DNA of 23,012 bases, taken from IMG/VR virus record IMGVR_UViG_3300034082_002406, positions 1 through 23,012 of that record; one strand, written 5' to 3'. Origin of the DNA: a virus. A program made the position numbers and the translations under genes. Below, one piece after another: positions 1-6,271 of the stretch (position 1 is its first letter; every line of letters begins with the position of its first letter). The notes beneath the pieces are model-generated. The model saw nothing but the letters and a program-made list of their open reading frames with translations, searched no databases and was not told the DNA's origin.

Positions 1-85
1 TGATTTTATCGGTGACAGCCTTGCGGCCTCTCTGGCCGCAAAGTCAGATGCTTTCCTAGAACGTGTTATTCCAAGCGGGAGTTAA
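1..85 (+). CDS. 3' end of a head-region gene (portal expected)
   Basis: An open frame enters from the left edge and ends at TAA 83-85. The visible 27 residues end in DAFLERVIPSGS and are rich in alanine and serine, with no recognisable domain. In P22-type head modules the portal gene lies directly before scaffold and coat, which follow here on the same strand. Portal is therefore the best guess, made from synteny only. A head morphogenesis or other minor head protein is equally compatible. Its stop codon shares the palindrome TTAA (82-85) with the stop codon of the convergent minus-strand gene, so no room is left for a terminator between them. Confidence 0.5.
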   Translation, partial: DFIGDSLAASLAAKSDAFLERVIPSGS

Positions 86-246
86 CCCCGCTTTTTGGCC
101 CGCTGAGCCTGCGCGATGTTATCCACCGCGTTCGGATAGGGTCGGCCTGCCTTTTCAGCACGGCGCTTGGCTGCCGCTTTGTCTTGCGGACTAAGCGCCG
201 TGGATCGCTTGCGGGGGTTCTTCTTTTCCCAAAGTGGCTTGTCCAT
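82..246 (-). CDS. Small basic phage protein, 54 aa
   Basis: The frame runs from ATG at 246-244 to TAA at 84-82 and encodes 54 residues beginning MDKPLWEKKNPRKR. It is very rich in lysine and arginine, with a central AGRPYPNAVDNIAQAQ segment that I associate with small conserved proteins of phages and marine bacteria. No named function is known to me; the charge suggests nucleic-acid binding, which is inference. The ATG overlaps the stop of the upstream minus-strand gene by one base (TGATG), so the two are very likely translationally coupled and share the promoter at 660-688. The pair lies opposite to the flanking head genes. Confidence 0.75.
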   Translation of the reverse strand: MDKPLWEKKNPRKRSTALSPQDKAAAKRRAEKAGRPYPNAVDNIAQAQRAKKRG

Positions 247-626
247 CACTTCTTCCCCTTTTTATCAGCGGCTTCCATTTGCCGCACCAACTTACCAGAC
301 CACGCTTCGCCAGCACGCCCGCCCCAAAGATTGATAGCGATTGCTCGCGCACTAGGGCCACCATCGGCTGGTTTAGCTTGCGGCGCATTGCCGTGCCGGT
401 CAAAAAAGGCTTTCATACGTTTAGCCGTTTCGGGCGAAATATCCTTGCCTGCGGCCAATGTGGCAGCGCGGGCCACGCCAGAGCCAATGCCCTGCTTGCC
501 TGCTTCTGCGGTAGTCAGGCCACCGCGCCCATACTTACGGCGCTGTTCGAGCCCACGCTCAGCAGCGCTCTGCACGCCTTGCGGCGGCGTAAAATCAATT
601 TTCTCATACTTCTTCGGCGGAGCCAT
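246..626 (-). CDS. Conserved phage protein of unknown function, 126 aa
   Basis: The product starts MAPPKKYEKIDFTPP. It contains an RRKYGRGG-type segment, then a GVARAATLAAGKDISPETAK helix-rich segment (about residues 50-75) and a C-terminal NLWGGRAGEAW motif. That combination recurs as a small stand-alone or fused domain in environmental phage proteins, but I know of no established function. The start at 626 is chosen because GAGGGAAAAGCC lies just upstream of ATG. The longer ATG at 653 has no ribosome-binding site and coincides with the predicted transcription start of the 660-688 promoter. The gene is the first of a two-gene cassette oriented against the head operon. Confidence 0.75.
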   Translation of the reverse strand: MAPPKKYEKIDFTPPQGVQSAAERGLEQRRKYGRGGLTTAEAGKQGIGSGVARAATLAAGKDISPETAKRMKAFFDRHGNAPQAKPADGGPSARAIAINLWGGRAGEAWSGKLVRQMEAADKKGKK

Positions 627-659
627 GGCTTTTCCCTCATAAGGGTGTTGCATTTACCG

Positions 660-688
660 TATACAATGATCTAGGCACTAATAGTCAA
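660..688 (-). promoter_or_regulatory. Sigma70-like promoter for the opposite-strand gene pair
   Basis: On the minus strand the hexamers TTGACT (688-683) and TGTATA (665-660) are separated by exactly 17 bases. This is close to the TTGACA/TATAAT consensus and places the transcription start near 653, about 27 bases before the chosen start codon of the 126-aa gene. The remaining 627-755 intergenic region, read on the plus strand, holds two small hairpins (693-705, stem GCGGC/GCCGC; 714-734, stem ATCGCA/TGCGAT) ahead of the scaffold gene. I see no convincing plus-strand promoter there. Confidence 0.65.
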
Positions 689-755
689 CCGTGCGGCTGA
701 GCCGCGCCCGTATATCGCATCGGTTAACTGCGATCTCCTGTGGAGAGTTTTCAAC

Positions 756-1541
756 ATGTTTATCCGGTCCCTTCAGAACCAAATGAATTATAATGCAGAA
801 GGCGGTGGCGGTGCCCCCGATATTGCGGCTCTGGTTGCCGCTGAAGTGGTAAAGGCCACTCAAGGTCTTAAGTCAAAGAACGACGAACTTCTGAACGAGG
901 TTAAGGCCGAGCGCGAAAAGCGCAAGGCGTATGAAGTTCAGATTCAGAGCATGGGCAATCAAGAAGACAACAACAAGGCCCGCGAACTTATGGAGCGTAT
1001 GCAGGCCGATGCGGACCTTCGCATGATTGTGGAGGGTGGCAAGGCAGCGTTTGAGGACGTGCTTACTCGCCGCACTAAGTCCGTGGTCGGGGCTGAACGC
1101 GCCGCCAAAGAAGCCGCAGAGCGGGCAGCGCAGGAAGCCGCCGCACGGGCAGACGCCGCGCAAAACCGTTGGCGCTCTGAGCGGCTGAACTTTGAAGTGA
1201 CTTCCGCCGTCAGCAAGGCCAAGGCACTACCGGAGGCCGCCGAATATATCCGTATCAAGGCCGAGCAGATGTTCCACCTTGACGATGAAACGGGCAAGCC
1301 TGCTTTGCGAGAAGGCGTTGACGTGATCGACCGCAGTGGTAATCCTCATACGCTCGATACGTGGGTGGAGTCGCTACGCGATACCAACCCGTTCTTCTTC
1401 GGCATCCCCTCTGGCGGTGGCGCTGGTGGGGGCAATGGCCGAGGCGGCGACCGCGCTCCGGTTAGGATTAACGCCACTGACGCCAAGGCAATCAGCGGCA
1501 ATCTTGAAGCGATTGCGTCTGGCAAGGCAGTGGTCGCGTAA
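756..1541 (+). CDS. Scaffolding-like protein
   Basis: This 261-aa protein is predicted to act as the internal scaffold for procapsid assembly. The call rests on position directly before the coat gene and on composition. It has a glycine-rich N-terminus (residues 12-18), then a long charged, alanine-rich helical stretch (about 30-155) with coiled-coil character (EVKAEREKRKAYEVQ, AAKEAAERAAQEAA), and a flexible glycine-rich segment near residues 222-232. That is a typical scaffold or capsid-associated protein profile, but no specific motif proves it. GGAGAG (742-747) sits 8 bases before ATG 756, which supports this start over the internal ATG at 783. A strong hairpin follows the stop. Confidence 0.7.
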   Translation: MFIRSLQNQMNYNAEGGGGAPDIAALVAAEVVKATQGLKSKNDELLNEVKAEREKRKAYEVQIQSMGNQEDNNKARELMERMQADADLRMIVEGGKAAFEDVLTRRTKSVVGAERAAKEAAERAAQEAAARADAAQNRWRSERLNFEVTSAVSKAKALPEAAEYIRIKAEQMFHLDDETGKPALREGVDVIDRSGNPHTLDTWVESLRDTNPFFFGIPSGGGAGGGNGRGGDRAPVRINATDAKAISGNLEAIASGKAVVA

Positions 1542-1551
1542 GCAAAAACAG

Positions 1552-1582
1552 ATACCTACGGGGCCTAAAACCCCGTAGGTAT
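1552..1582 (+). terminator. Strong hairpin after the scaffold gene (partial terminator or processing site)
   Basis: A perfect 12-bp stem (1552-1563 with 1571-1582, core ACCTACGGGG/CCCCGTAGGT) encloses the 7-base loop CCTAAAA, ten bases after the scaffold stop. The following sequence TGACTTTG is only weakly T-rich, so full intrinsic termination is doubtful. A partial terminator or RNA-stabilising hairpin that lets scaffold and coat be expressed at different levels is more likely (inference). Confidence 0.6.
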
Positions 1583-1610
1583 TGACTTTGTAGTTTACTT
1601 TACCATAAGA
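1582..1610 (+). promoter_or_regulatory. Possible weak promoter for the coat gene
   Basis: TTGACT (1582-1587) is a good -35 hexamer. At 16 or 17 bases it is followed by CATAAG or ATAAGA (1604-1610), a poor -10 match. If used, it would start a coat-specific transcript with a leader of about 130 bases. The -35 hexamer overlaps the last base of the preceding hairpin. This is a low-confidence call made from spacing and hexamers only. Confidence 0.3.
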
Positions 1611-1631
1611 AAAGAGCGTTTACATTTCTTG

Positions 1632-1671
1632 CCCTTGTGGGGTCGAAATTAATTCCCGCCTCCCTTGTGGG
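1632..1671 (+). repeat. Direct repeat CCCTTGTGGG in the coat leader
   Basis: The decamer CCCTTGTGGG occurs at 1632-1641 and again at 1662-1671, exactly 30 bases apart. Each copy can fold into a tiny CCC-TTGT-GGG hairpin. It may be a protein-binding site or part of the leader RNA fold. Confidence 0.6.
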
Positions 1672-1713
1672 TTGTGCGCGGTTCGCGGAATCCTTCGGGT
1701 TTCAACGGCGGGA
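1654..1713 (+). promoter_or_regulatory. Folded 5' leader RNA of the coat gene
   Basis: The 206-base gap between the scaffold and coat genes contains a nested fold. An outer 7-bp stem pairs TCCCGCC (1654-1660) with GGCGGGA (1707-1713). Inside are the CCC-TTGT-GGG element (1662-1671), CGCG-GTT-CGCG (1677-1687), and GAATCC-TTCG-GGTTTC (1688-1703), a stem with one T-T mismatch closed by a C-UUCG-G tetraloop. The fold ends 24 bases before the AGGAGA ribosome-binding site (1737-1742), so it leaves the site open. A stabilising or control leader is plausible; I do not recognise it as a known riboswitch. Confidence 0.5.
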
Positions 1714-1747
1714 GTGCCGGTAAACCCTATAAGCACAGGAGATTACT

Positions 1748-2884
1748 ATGCCCAATAGTTTGTCAAACCTCATTCCCCGGCTTCTCGCTCGTGGTCTTCT
1801 TGCTCTACGCGAGCAGGCGATCATGCCGCGCCTAGTCAACCTTGATTATTCGTCTGAAGGTGCGATGCGTGGTTCCACCATCGACATTCCGATCAGCAAC
1901 ACCTTTACCGCCACCGACGTTGCCCCGTCCATGACCCCCGCTTCGGCTCAGGACAGCACCCCCGGCCTCGTGCAGATCGCCCTTGACCAGTGGAAGGAAG
2001 TTCCCTTCTTCATCACTGACAAGCAGCGTATGGAAATCATGGAGAGCGAATCCTTCCTCCCCATGAACGTCTCCGAGACTGTTCGTGCCCTAGCCAACTC
2101 CATGGACGGCTATATCCACAGCCAGTATGTGGACGTGTATGGCTACGTGGGCGTTGCTGGTCAGACCCCGTTCAGCACCATTGCTGACGTGGTGAATGCT
2201 CGTGCGGCTCTAAACCGCCAGCTTTCCCCCATGGGCAACCGCCGCATGGTCCTGAACCCGGATGCCGAGGCTCAGCTACTTCAGATTCCTGCTATGTCCG
2301 ATCTGGAAAAGACCGGCGATCAGGAAGTGAAGATCGAGGGTATGCTTGGCCGCAAGTTCGGCTTCGACTTCTTCCAGTCCACCAACGTCGTGACCCACGT
2401 CGCTGGCACCGCTGCAAGCATCACTGTGGCTTCCACCACGGCCCTTGGCGCTACCTCACTGGATATCATCGCCTCCGTGGCAGGCACCCTGCGCCGTGGC
2501 GACGTGTTCAGCATCGCTGGCAACACCCAGACCTACGTGGTGACTTCGGCTAACGCTACCTACACCAGCACCAAGACTGCTATCTCTATCAGCCCTCCGC
2601 TGGTGGCGATTGCGTCTAGCGGCTCTGACGTGGCCAAGCGCGCTTCGCATGTGGTCAACCTTGCCTTCCAGCGCGAAGCCTTTGCCTTCGTGAACCGTCC
2701 GCTGGCTGGTGTCGGTTCTGGCCCGGAACTCGGCTCGATCATCTCGCAGATGACCGATCCGGTGTCTGGCCTGACCATGCGTATGGAAGTGACCCGTCAC
2801 AACAAGCAAGAGCGCTTCGCTGTGGACGTGCTATACGGCGCCAAGGCAGTTCGTCCTGCCCTCGCCGTCCGCGTCGCTGGCTAA
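1748..2884 (+). CDS. Major capsid (coat) protein, P22 gp5-like
   Basis: This 378-aa protein is the main shell subunit. It matches the P22-type coat family in overall organisation: an N-terminal NLDYSSEGAMRGSTIDIPI stretch (residues 31-49), the PFFITDKQRMEI region (86-97), the MVLNPDAEAQLLQIP segment (167-181), and a GMLGRKFGFDFFQSTNV stretch (198-214). After that comes an inserted beta-rich domain (about 217-298, with LRRGDVFSIAG), in the place where P22 coat carries its I-domain. The C-terminal part (about 300-378) resumes the HK97-like core. AGGAGA lies 5 bases before ATG 1748. Expression is probably set by the upstream hairpin and folded leader, and a strong terminator follows. Confidence 0.85.
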   Translation: MPNSLSNLIPRLLARGLLALREQAIMPRLVNLDYSSEGAMRGSTIDIPISNTFTATDVAPSMTPASAQDSTPGLVQIALDQWKEVPFFITDKQRMEIMESESFLPMNVSETVRALANSMDGYIHSQYVDVYGYVGVAGQTPFSTIADVVNARAALNRQLSPMGNRRMVLNPDAEAQLLQIPAMSDLEKTGDQEVKIEGMLGRKFGFDFFQSTNVVTHVAGTAASITVASTTALGATSLDIIASVAGTLRRGDVFSIAGNTQTYVVTSANATYTSTKTAISISPPLVAIASSGSDVAKRASHVVNLAFQREAFAFVNRPLAGVGSGPELGSIISQMTDPVSGLTMRMEVTRHNKQERFAVDVLYGAKAVRPALAVRVAG

Positions 2885-2905
2885 AGCCAAGCGGCCTAAT
2901 ACAAG

Positions 2906-2937
2906 AAAGCCGGGCAGAAATGCCCGGCTTTTTTTTT
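2906..2937. terminator. Strong intrinsic terminator between convergent operons
   Basis: An 11-bp perfect stem AAAGCCGGGCA/TGCCCGGCTTT (2906-2916 with 2921-2931) with a GAAA loop runs into nine consecutive T (2929-2937) on the plus strand. Read on the minus strand it ends in CTTTCTTGT, which is weaker but usable. It therefore ends the head operon and probably also the leftward tail/lysis/tRNA transcript, which finishes just before it. Confidence 0.9.
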
Positions 2938-2939
2938 GT

Positions 2940-3026
2940 TGGTAGAGGCGGTGGGATTTGAACCCACAATGCCGTGAGGCCACCAGATTTTGAGTCTGAC
3001 GCGTATGCCAGTTCCGCCACGCCTCC
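2940..3026 (-). tRNA. tRNA-Leu(CAA)
   Basis: The minus strand folds into a complete tRNA. The acceptor is GGAGGCG/CGCCTCT with one terminal G-U pair, and the D-stem is GCG/CGC. The anticodon stem is TCAGA/TCTGG around loop CTCAAAA, giving anticodon CAA. A 15-base variable arm with a GCC/GGC stem is typical of leucine tRNA, and the T-arm is GTGGG-TTCAAAT-CCCAC. The discriminator A and the CCA end (2942-2940) are encoded. It reads UUG codons. The first base follows the stop codon of the deaminase gene with no gap, so maturation must cut the mRNA end off exactly. Confidence 0.93.
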
Positions 3027-3428
3027 TTAAAGGCATTCGTATCCCGTTTCGGTGGTATAGAACACCCGCTTTACCCCGAAGTCAGCAATGCACTTAGCGC
3101 AACCCATGCAGGGTTTAGCATTGCCCAAAATAAATTGCTCTCGTTTCGTGCTAGAATATTTGACCCGGCATACATATAGGTCCGCTTTTTTCAAGCTGTC
3201 TACGTCCACAACACGCAAAGCATTGAAAATGGCGTTTGTCTCTGCGTGCCAAAAAAGAGATTCAGGGTTTTTCCCAAATTTGGCTTGGAACGGATGCGTC
3301 CGCATCTGGTTAGCACCAAACGATATAATCTCTTTGCCACGCACGATAGCTGCCGTCATGCGTGAACTTTTAATCGGAGCTACGTCTACCGCAAGCACAC
3401 GCAACGTATTAAAAATATTCTCGTGCAT
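3027..3428 (-). CDS. Deoxycytidylate/cytidine deaminase-like enzyme
   Basis: This 133-aa protein shows the zinc-binding signature of the CDA fold: HAE at residues 61-63 (zinc ligand plus catalytic glutamate) and PCMGC at 106-110 (two cysteine ligands), followed by IADFGVKRVFYTT. In phages such enzymes usually convert dCMP to dUMP for dTTP supply. A cytidine or tRNA deaminase cannot be excluded, since substrate residues are not diagnostic by eye. The start at 3428 is chosen (AAAGG upstream); a longer frame from 3509 would run through the tRNA-Met gene and is not real. The gene sits between two tRNA genes and belongs functionally with the dNMP kinase upstream. Confidence 0.8.
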   Translation of the reverse strand: MHENIFNTLRVLAVDVAPIKSSRMTAAIVRGKEIISFGANQMRTHPFQAKFGKNPESLFWHAETNAIFNALRVVDVDSLKKADLYVCRVKYSSTKREQFILGNAKPCMGCAKCIADFGVKRVFYTTETGYECL

Positions 3429-3448
3429 TTTTTTTGTGCCTTTAGTTT

Positions 3449-3525
3449 TGGTGTAAGCGGCAGGACTCGAACCTGCACCCAGCCTGTTATGAGCAGGCCG
3501 CTCTACCAAATTAAGCTACGCTTAC
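3449..3525 (-). tRNA. tRNA-Met(CAT), possibly tRNA-Ile2
   Basis: The minus strand gives a 77-base cloverleaf. Its acceptor is GTAAGCG/CGCTTAC, its anticodon stem GCCTG/CAGGC has loop CTCATAA (anticodon CAT), and its T-arm is GCAGG-TTCGAGT-CCTGC. The discriminator A and CCA end (3451-3449) are encoded. A G1-C72 pair is present, so this is not an initiator tRNA. Elongator Met is the default call. A lysidine-modified tRNA-Ile reading AUA has the same DNA anticodon and cannot be ruled out. The 5' end overlaps the stop codon of the neighbouring 77-aa gene. Confidence 0.92.
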
Positions 3526-3755
3526 TCTTCATCATCCTCGTCGTCGTCTTCATGCTCGCCGTTCAACACAGCCATCTTGGCTTGTTCAAAAGCAAACACA
3601 AGCTCCATGTTGCTGATACCCCCCGCAAAGCACATACCCATGTCGCCGTCATTGTCGAAAAAGACAATGGCGGCCTTGGCAACGCCAATCTCAGCAAGGC
3701 GCTCTGCCTGCGCCATCAACTGCGACCTAGCGACTTCCTGCTTCTTGCGGGTCAT
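3522..3755 (-). CDS. Small protein with acidic tail, 77 aa
   Basis: The frame starts at ATG 3755-3753 behind GAGAGGATAACAT, a good ribosome-binding site. It begins with a basic segment (MTRKKQEVARSQ), has a middle part (AAIVFFDNDGDMGMCFAGG, residues 28-46) that may form a beta sheet, a helical segment, and a run of aspartate and glutamate at the C-terminus (HEDDDEDDEE). I do not recognise a family. The stop codon (3524-3522) lies inside the first bases of the tRNA-Met gene, so releasing the tRNA cuts this message. It lies 11 bases downstream of the kinase gene in the same direction. Confidence 0.75.
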   Translation of the reverse strand: MTRKKQEVARSQLMAQAERLAEIGVAKAAIVFFDNDGDMGMCFAGGISNMELVFAFEQAKMAVLNGEHEDDDEDDEE

Positions 3756-3766
3756 ATGTTATCCTC

Positions 3767-4408
3767 TCAGCGCGGCTTGTAGCCGCAGTCCCAAAGATAA
3801 GAGTCAATCTTATCCAGCGCATTCTTGGTGAATGCCTTGGAGTCAGAAAAGTCATTTACAAACGACAGGTCAAATTGCATTTTATTCAAGTTGCCTTCGC
3901 TTCGCGGCTTCTTGGCAAAGACTTTCCTCCACCAAGGCATATTGGCCTGTGGGTCTACATCTGGCCGAGTGACCTTAACCATAAGGCCCGCCGAGAACAT
4001 TTGCACCATATAATATTCGTTCTCAAACCGAATATCATCAATGACGACTGGAACGCCTGCGGCAATAGACGTGTGGATTTTGGAAGAAGCTACTTCCACC
4101 CAAAAGTCTTCACCCATGCAATCGCGCGCCCACTGCGTCCCTAGCGTCTGCATAGCGTAGCGCGGCGTGTGGCCTGAGAGCCAAGGTGAGGCTTCCCCCT
4201 TGGAAGAACCCTCAATGCGCCGAGTGATCCCTTCGTCGTCAAGGCCCTGATAAGCCAAAAGAGCCCTCAACATGGCCTTTAGGCCATCAGCCATCTTGAT
4301 CCGTGTGAAGCCTCGCTCATAGATCAGCGCCTCTGCAAGCGTGCTTTTGCCTGCTTGCATATAGGGGCTATAAAGACCGATGACCGGAATCGGCTTAAAC
4401 TTTTCCAT
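3767..4408 (-). CDS. Deoxynucleoside monophosphate kinase
   Basis: This 213-aa P-loop enzyme is predicted to phosphorylate dNMPs for phage DNA synthesis. Residues 10-23 hold the nucleotide-binding loop IGLYSPYMQAGKST. The segment MQTLGTQWARDCMGEDFWVEV (about residues 85-105) resembles the LQ-LGTE-GR-...-W motif of phage dNMP kinases such as T4 gp1 relatives. VVIDDIRFENE (about 121-131) fits the Walker B/lid region. The length suits the family. Its start overlaps the end of the metallophosphoesterase gene by 14 bases, indicating coupled translation. The deaminase downstream supports a nucleotide-supply role. Confusion with another small P-loop kinase is the main alternative. Confidence 0.8.
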   Translation of the reverse strand: MEKFKPIPVIGLYSPYMQAGKSTLAEALIYERGFTRIKMADGLKAMLRALLAYQGLDDEGITRRIEGSSKGEASPWLSGHTPRYAMQTLGTQWARDCMGEDFWVEVASSKIHTSIAAGVPVVIDDIRFENEYYMVQMFSAGLMVKVTRPDVDPQANMPWWRKVFAKKPRSEGNLNKMQFDLSFVNDFSDSKAFTKNALDKIDSYLWDCGYKPR

Positions 4409-5396
4409 AGTTTGCTCTCACCCTAACTCGTGGTTTATTTACAGCCACAGCGTCACCCCTAAACCAAGCAACGCCTGCGTCGTCTACTTCGACCAACTCA
4501 GGGGGTAATAGCACACCCCCACGCCATGTCAACACTGCAAACCCTGGCCGCGAATAGGAAGGCGCATCTTCAGCATATTCAAAGGCAGCATGGCGCTTGT
4601 GGCTCAGGAAGCCGCATTCTACGCCCCACCGACGCCCCCTGTAATCCTCAATGGGTGTCACTGTCAGGGCATGGGTATGCCCTGTCACCATGGTCACGCC
4701 AGCCACTACGGCGTTGTTGCGGGCAGCGCCTACGCCTTGGCGATGCTTGTGCTTGATAACCGTGTGCCCGCCAAGGACGTTTGTATTGACGTGTAGGGAC
4801 CACGACATTTTCCAATTCGGGAAATGATCGTGGAGGCGAAAGCCGCTGATACCCTTATAGTCTGAAGCCGTCAGAGCCAACTTATAATCAAATCGTCGGC
4901 AGTGGTTCCCGACCGTATAGAACTTAGGCGTTCCTGGCAGCAAAAGCCCTTCGATATTGGCAAGAACTTCTTGACAGGCTTCAAGTTCTGATTTCACATC
5001 AGGCTTGCGCTCCCAACCTAAAGGCGGATGGCGAGAAAGCCCGGCGCCGTCAAAGAGGTCGCCGTTCATCACAAAGAAGTCAGGCCGCAAGGTGGGCAAG
5101 AGGGTATAGAGGGCCGCTTCTGCGGCTGTCACCCCGTCCCCAGGCCACTTGTGGCGGTCGCTCACAATGACTGCGGTGCCATCTTCGATAAAGTGGTTTT
5201 CGCGCAAAGGGTATGCGGTGTCTCGTTCAGTCAAGTCATCCGTGATAGTGGGCAGCACGTAGCCTAAAGACTCAAGTCGGCTGCGCCTTGCGTGGACGTT
5301 GCGGATATGGATGCCAAGAGCTTTAGCCGTTTGGGTAGGAGAAAAACCATTTTCAACCCAAATGCGGGCGAAGTCTTCGGCTGACGTGACTTGCAC
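4395..5396 (-). CDS. Metallophosphoesterase with N-terminal helix-turn-helix
   Basis: The first 48 of 333 residues look like a helix-turn-helix of the Fis/HTH type (NGFSPTQTAKALGIHIRNVH). A calcineurin-like phosphoesterase domain follows, with SDRH (79-82), NGDLFD (111-116), GNH (163-165), HTVIKHKH (211-218) and GHTH (239-242), the metal ligands of that superfamily. Substrates may be DNA ends or nucleotides; nothing in the sequence decides. The DNA-binding head suggests a nucleic-acid target (inference). The start is a GTG at 5396 with AGGGG 7 bases upstream. It follows the endolysin gene by 15 bases and overlaps the kinase gene downstream. Confidence 0.8.
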   Translation of the reverse strand: MQVTSAEDFARIWVENGFSPTQTAKALGIHIRNVHARRSRLESLGYVLPTITDDLTERDTAYPLRENHFIEDGTAVIVSDRHKWPGDGVTAAEAALYTLLPTLRPDFFVMNGDLFDGAGLSRHPPLGWERKPDVKSELEACQEVLANIEGLLLPGTPKFYTVGNHCRRFDYKLALTASDYKGISGFRLHDHFPNWKMSWSLHVNTNVLGGHTVIKHKHRQGVGAARNNAVVAGVTMVTGHTHALTVTPIEDYRGRRWGVECGFLSHKRHAAFEYAEDAPSYSRPGFAVLTWRGGVLLPPELVEVDDAGVAWFRGDAVAVNKPRVRVRANYGKV

Positions 5397-5411
5397 TCAA
5401 AAACCCCTGTT

Positions 5412-5888
5412 TTACTTCAACATCTCTGCCGCATCAAAAGGCAACGACGCTAATCGCTTCGCCCATCCGCGACCGTGATTAGGCCACGTAGGCATTTTGG
5501 TCATTGCGTCAACGCGCATAGCATGGAAGCGTTCTGCCACGCCACTAGAAAACGACGCAGCGATGGTTTTGGGGCCAACCATGCCATCAACAGGCACATT
5601 CGCGGCCCCTTGAAGCCACCGAGAAGCAGCACCAACCCCGTTGTTTACTGCTGCATCAAAGACAAGAAGGGCTAAATCTGGCGGCAGTGAAGAACATTTT
5701 ACCTTGTCCCAATAATCAGTTTGGTAAATATCTTTAGCCTGAGCAAGTGTCAGATTAGCAATGTCGATATGCGGGTATGCCCGCTTGCTAATGCCATACT
5801 TGGTTTCACCACCTCTGTCGGCCAAATCATTTACATATCCACCTTCGTGGCCGATCAGAATCTCAAAAGCCTTATCAAATGCTGTCAT
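5412..5888 (-). CDS. Endolysin, GH108 family muramidase
   Basis: This 158-aa protein has the glycoside hydrolase 108 signature at its N-terminus: ILIGHEGGYVND (10-21), with Glu15 as the likely catalytic residue, then ADRGGETKYGISKRAYP (23-39) and DYWDKVKCSSLPPDLALLVFDAAVNNG (about 58-84). The C-terminal half (GMVGPKTIAA, about 102-111) matches the peptidoglycan-binding part usual in this family. It would cut the glycan strands of the host wall at lysis. No signal peptide is seen, so export depends on the holin. The ATG overlaps the stop of the holin gene (ATGA, 5885-5888). Confidence 0.88.
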   Translation of the reverse strand: MTAFDKAFEILIGHEGGYVNDLADRGGETKYGISKRAYPHIDIANLTLAQAKDIYQTDYWDKVKCSSLPPDLALLVFDAAVNNGVGAASRWLQGAANVPVDGMVGPKTIAASFSSGVAERFHAMRVDAMTKMPTWPNHGRGWAKRLASLPFDAAEMLK

Positions 5889-6190
5889 GTGATTTTAAGA
5901 GACTTACCCTCGTTGTAGCGCGATAGCATGATATCAATAATCCGAGGACCGGAATATGACACGGCGATGATGACTGCGAAATTTGGAAATCCGGTCAAAG
6001 CAAAATAGTCAGCGATGCCTTTACCAATAACGCCCATGGCAATAGCGAGAGGGACTTCCCAAAGTAGGTTCCAGCCGCTCGGCCTACGGGCTGAGGTAGC
6101 AAGGGCTAAAAGGCGACCCAGGATACCCATGGCCCCCGCAACTGCGCCATGCGTCGCCAAATCCCTTACTCCTAGATCATCAATAGGCAT
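5885..6190 (-). CDS. Holin, LydA-like (three membrane segments)
   Basis: This 101-aa protein has three hydrophobic stretches, at about residues 12-31, 42-62 and 66-84. The pattern GAVAGAMGILGRLL ... SGPRIIDIM is like that of LydA/superfamily III holins. It would form the membrane lesions that release endolysin. ATG 6190 is chosen because AAGGAG lies 9 bases upstream; a TTG at 6259 would add 23 residues without a ribosome-binding site. It overlaps the endolysin gene by 4 bases. The 81-base gap before the next upstream gene (6191-6271) holds no convincing gene. Confidence 0.75.
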   Translation of the reverse strand: MPIDDLGVRDLATHGAVAGAMGILGRLLALATSARRPSGWNLLWEVPLAIAMGVIGKGIADYFALTGFPNFAVIIAVSYSGPRIIDIMLSRYNEGKSLKIT

Positions 6191-6271
6191 GACGCTGCGC
6201 TCCTTGTTTGGCGACAAGCAAGGGATGCAGGTATAACCTAAAAGCGCAAGGCCGATCAATACGCGCGGGAT

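Noticed and set aside
184-674. Two long plus-strand open frames opposite the 126-aa gene
   Set aside because: They are antisense to a minus-strand gene with a good ribosome-binding site, promoter and phage-like motifs. Their own products are low-complexity, Cys/Arg/Pro-rich and lack a start signal.
2739-3020. Minus-strand open frame of 93 codons across the terminator
   Set aside because: It runs through the tRNA-Leu gene, the terminator and the antisense strand of the coat gene, so it is a shadow.
3429-3509. Longer start for the deaminase gene
   Set aside because: The added residues are translated from inside the tRNA-Met gene; the conserved part starts well after 3428, where an ATG with AAAGG is available.
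6191-6271. N-terminal extension of the LydA-like holin from TTG 6259
   Set aside because: The extension lacks a ribosome-binding site and would place a Cys-containing hydrophobic piece ahead of a well-formed holin start with AAGGAG.
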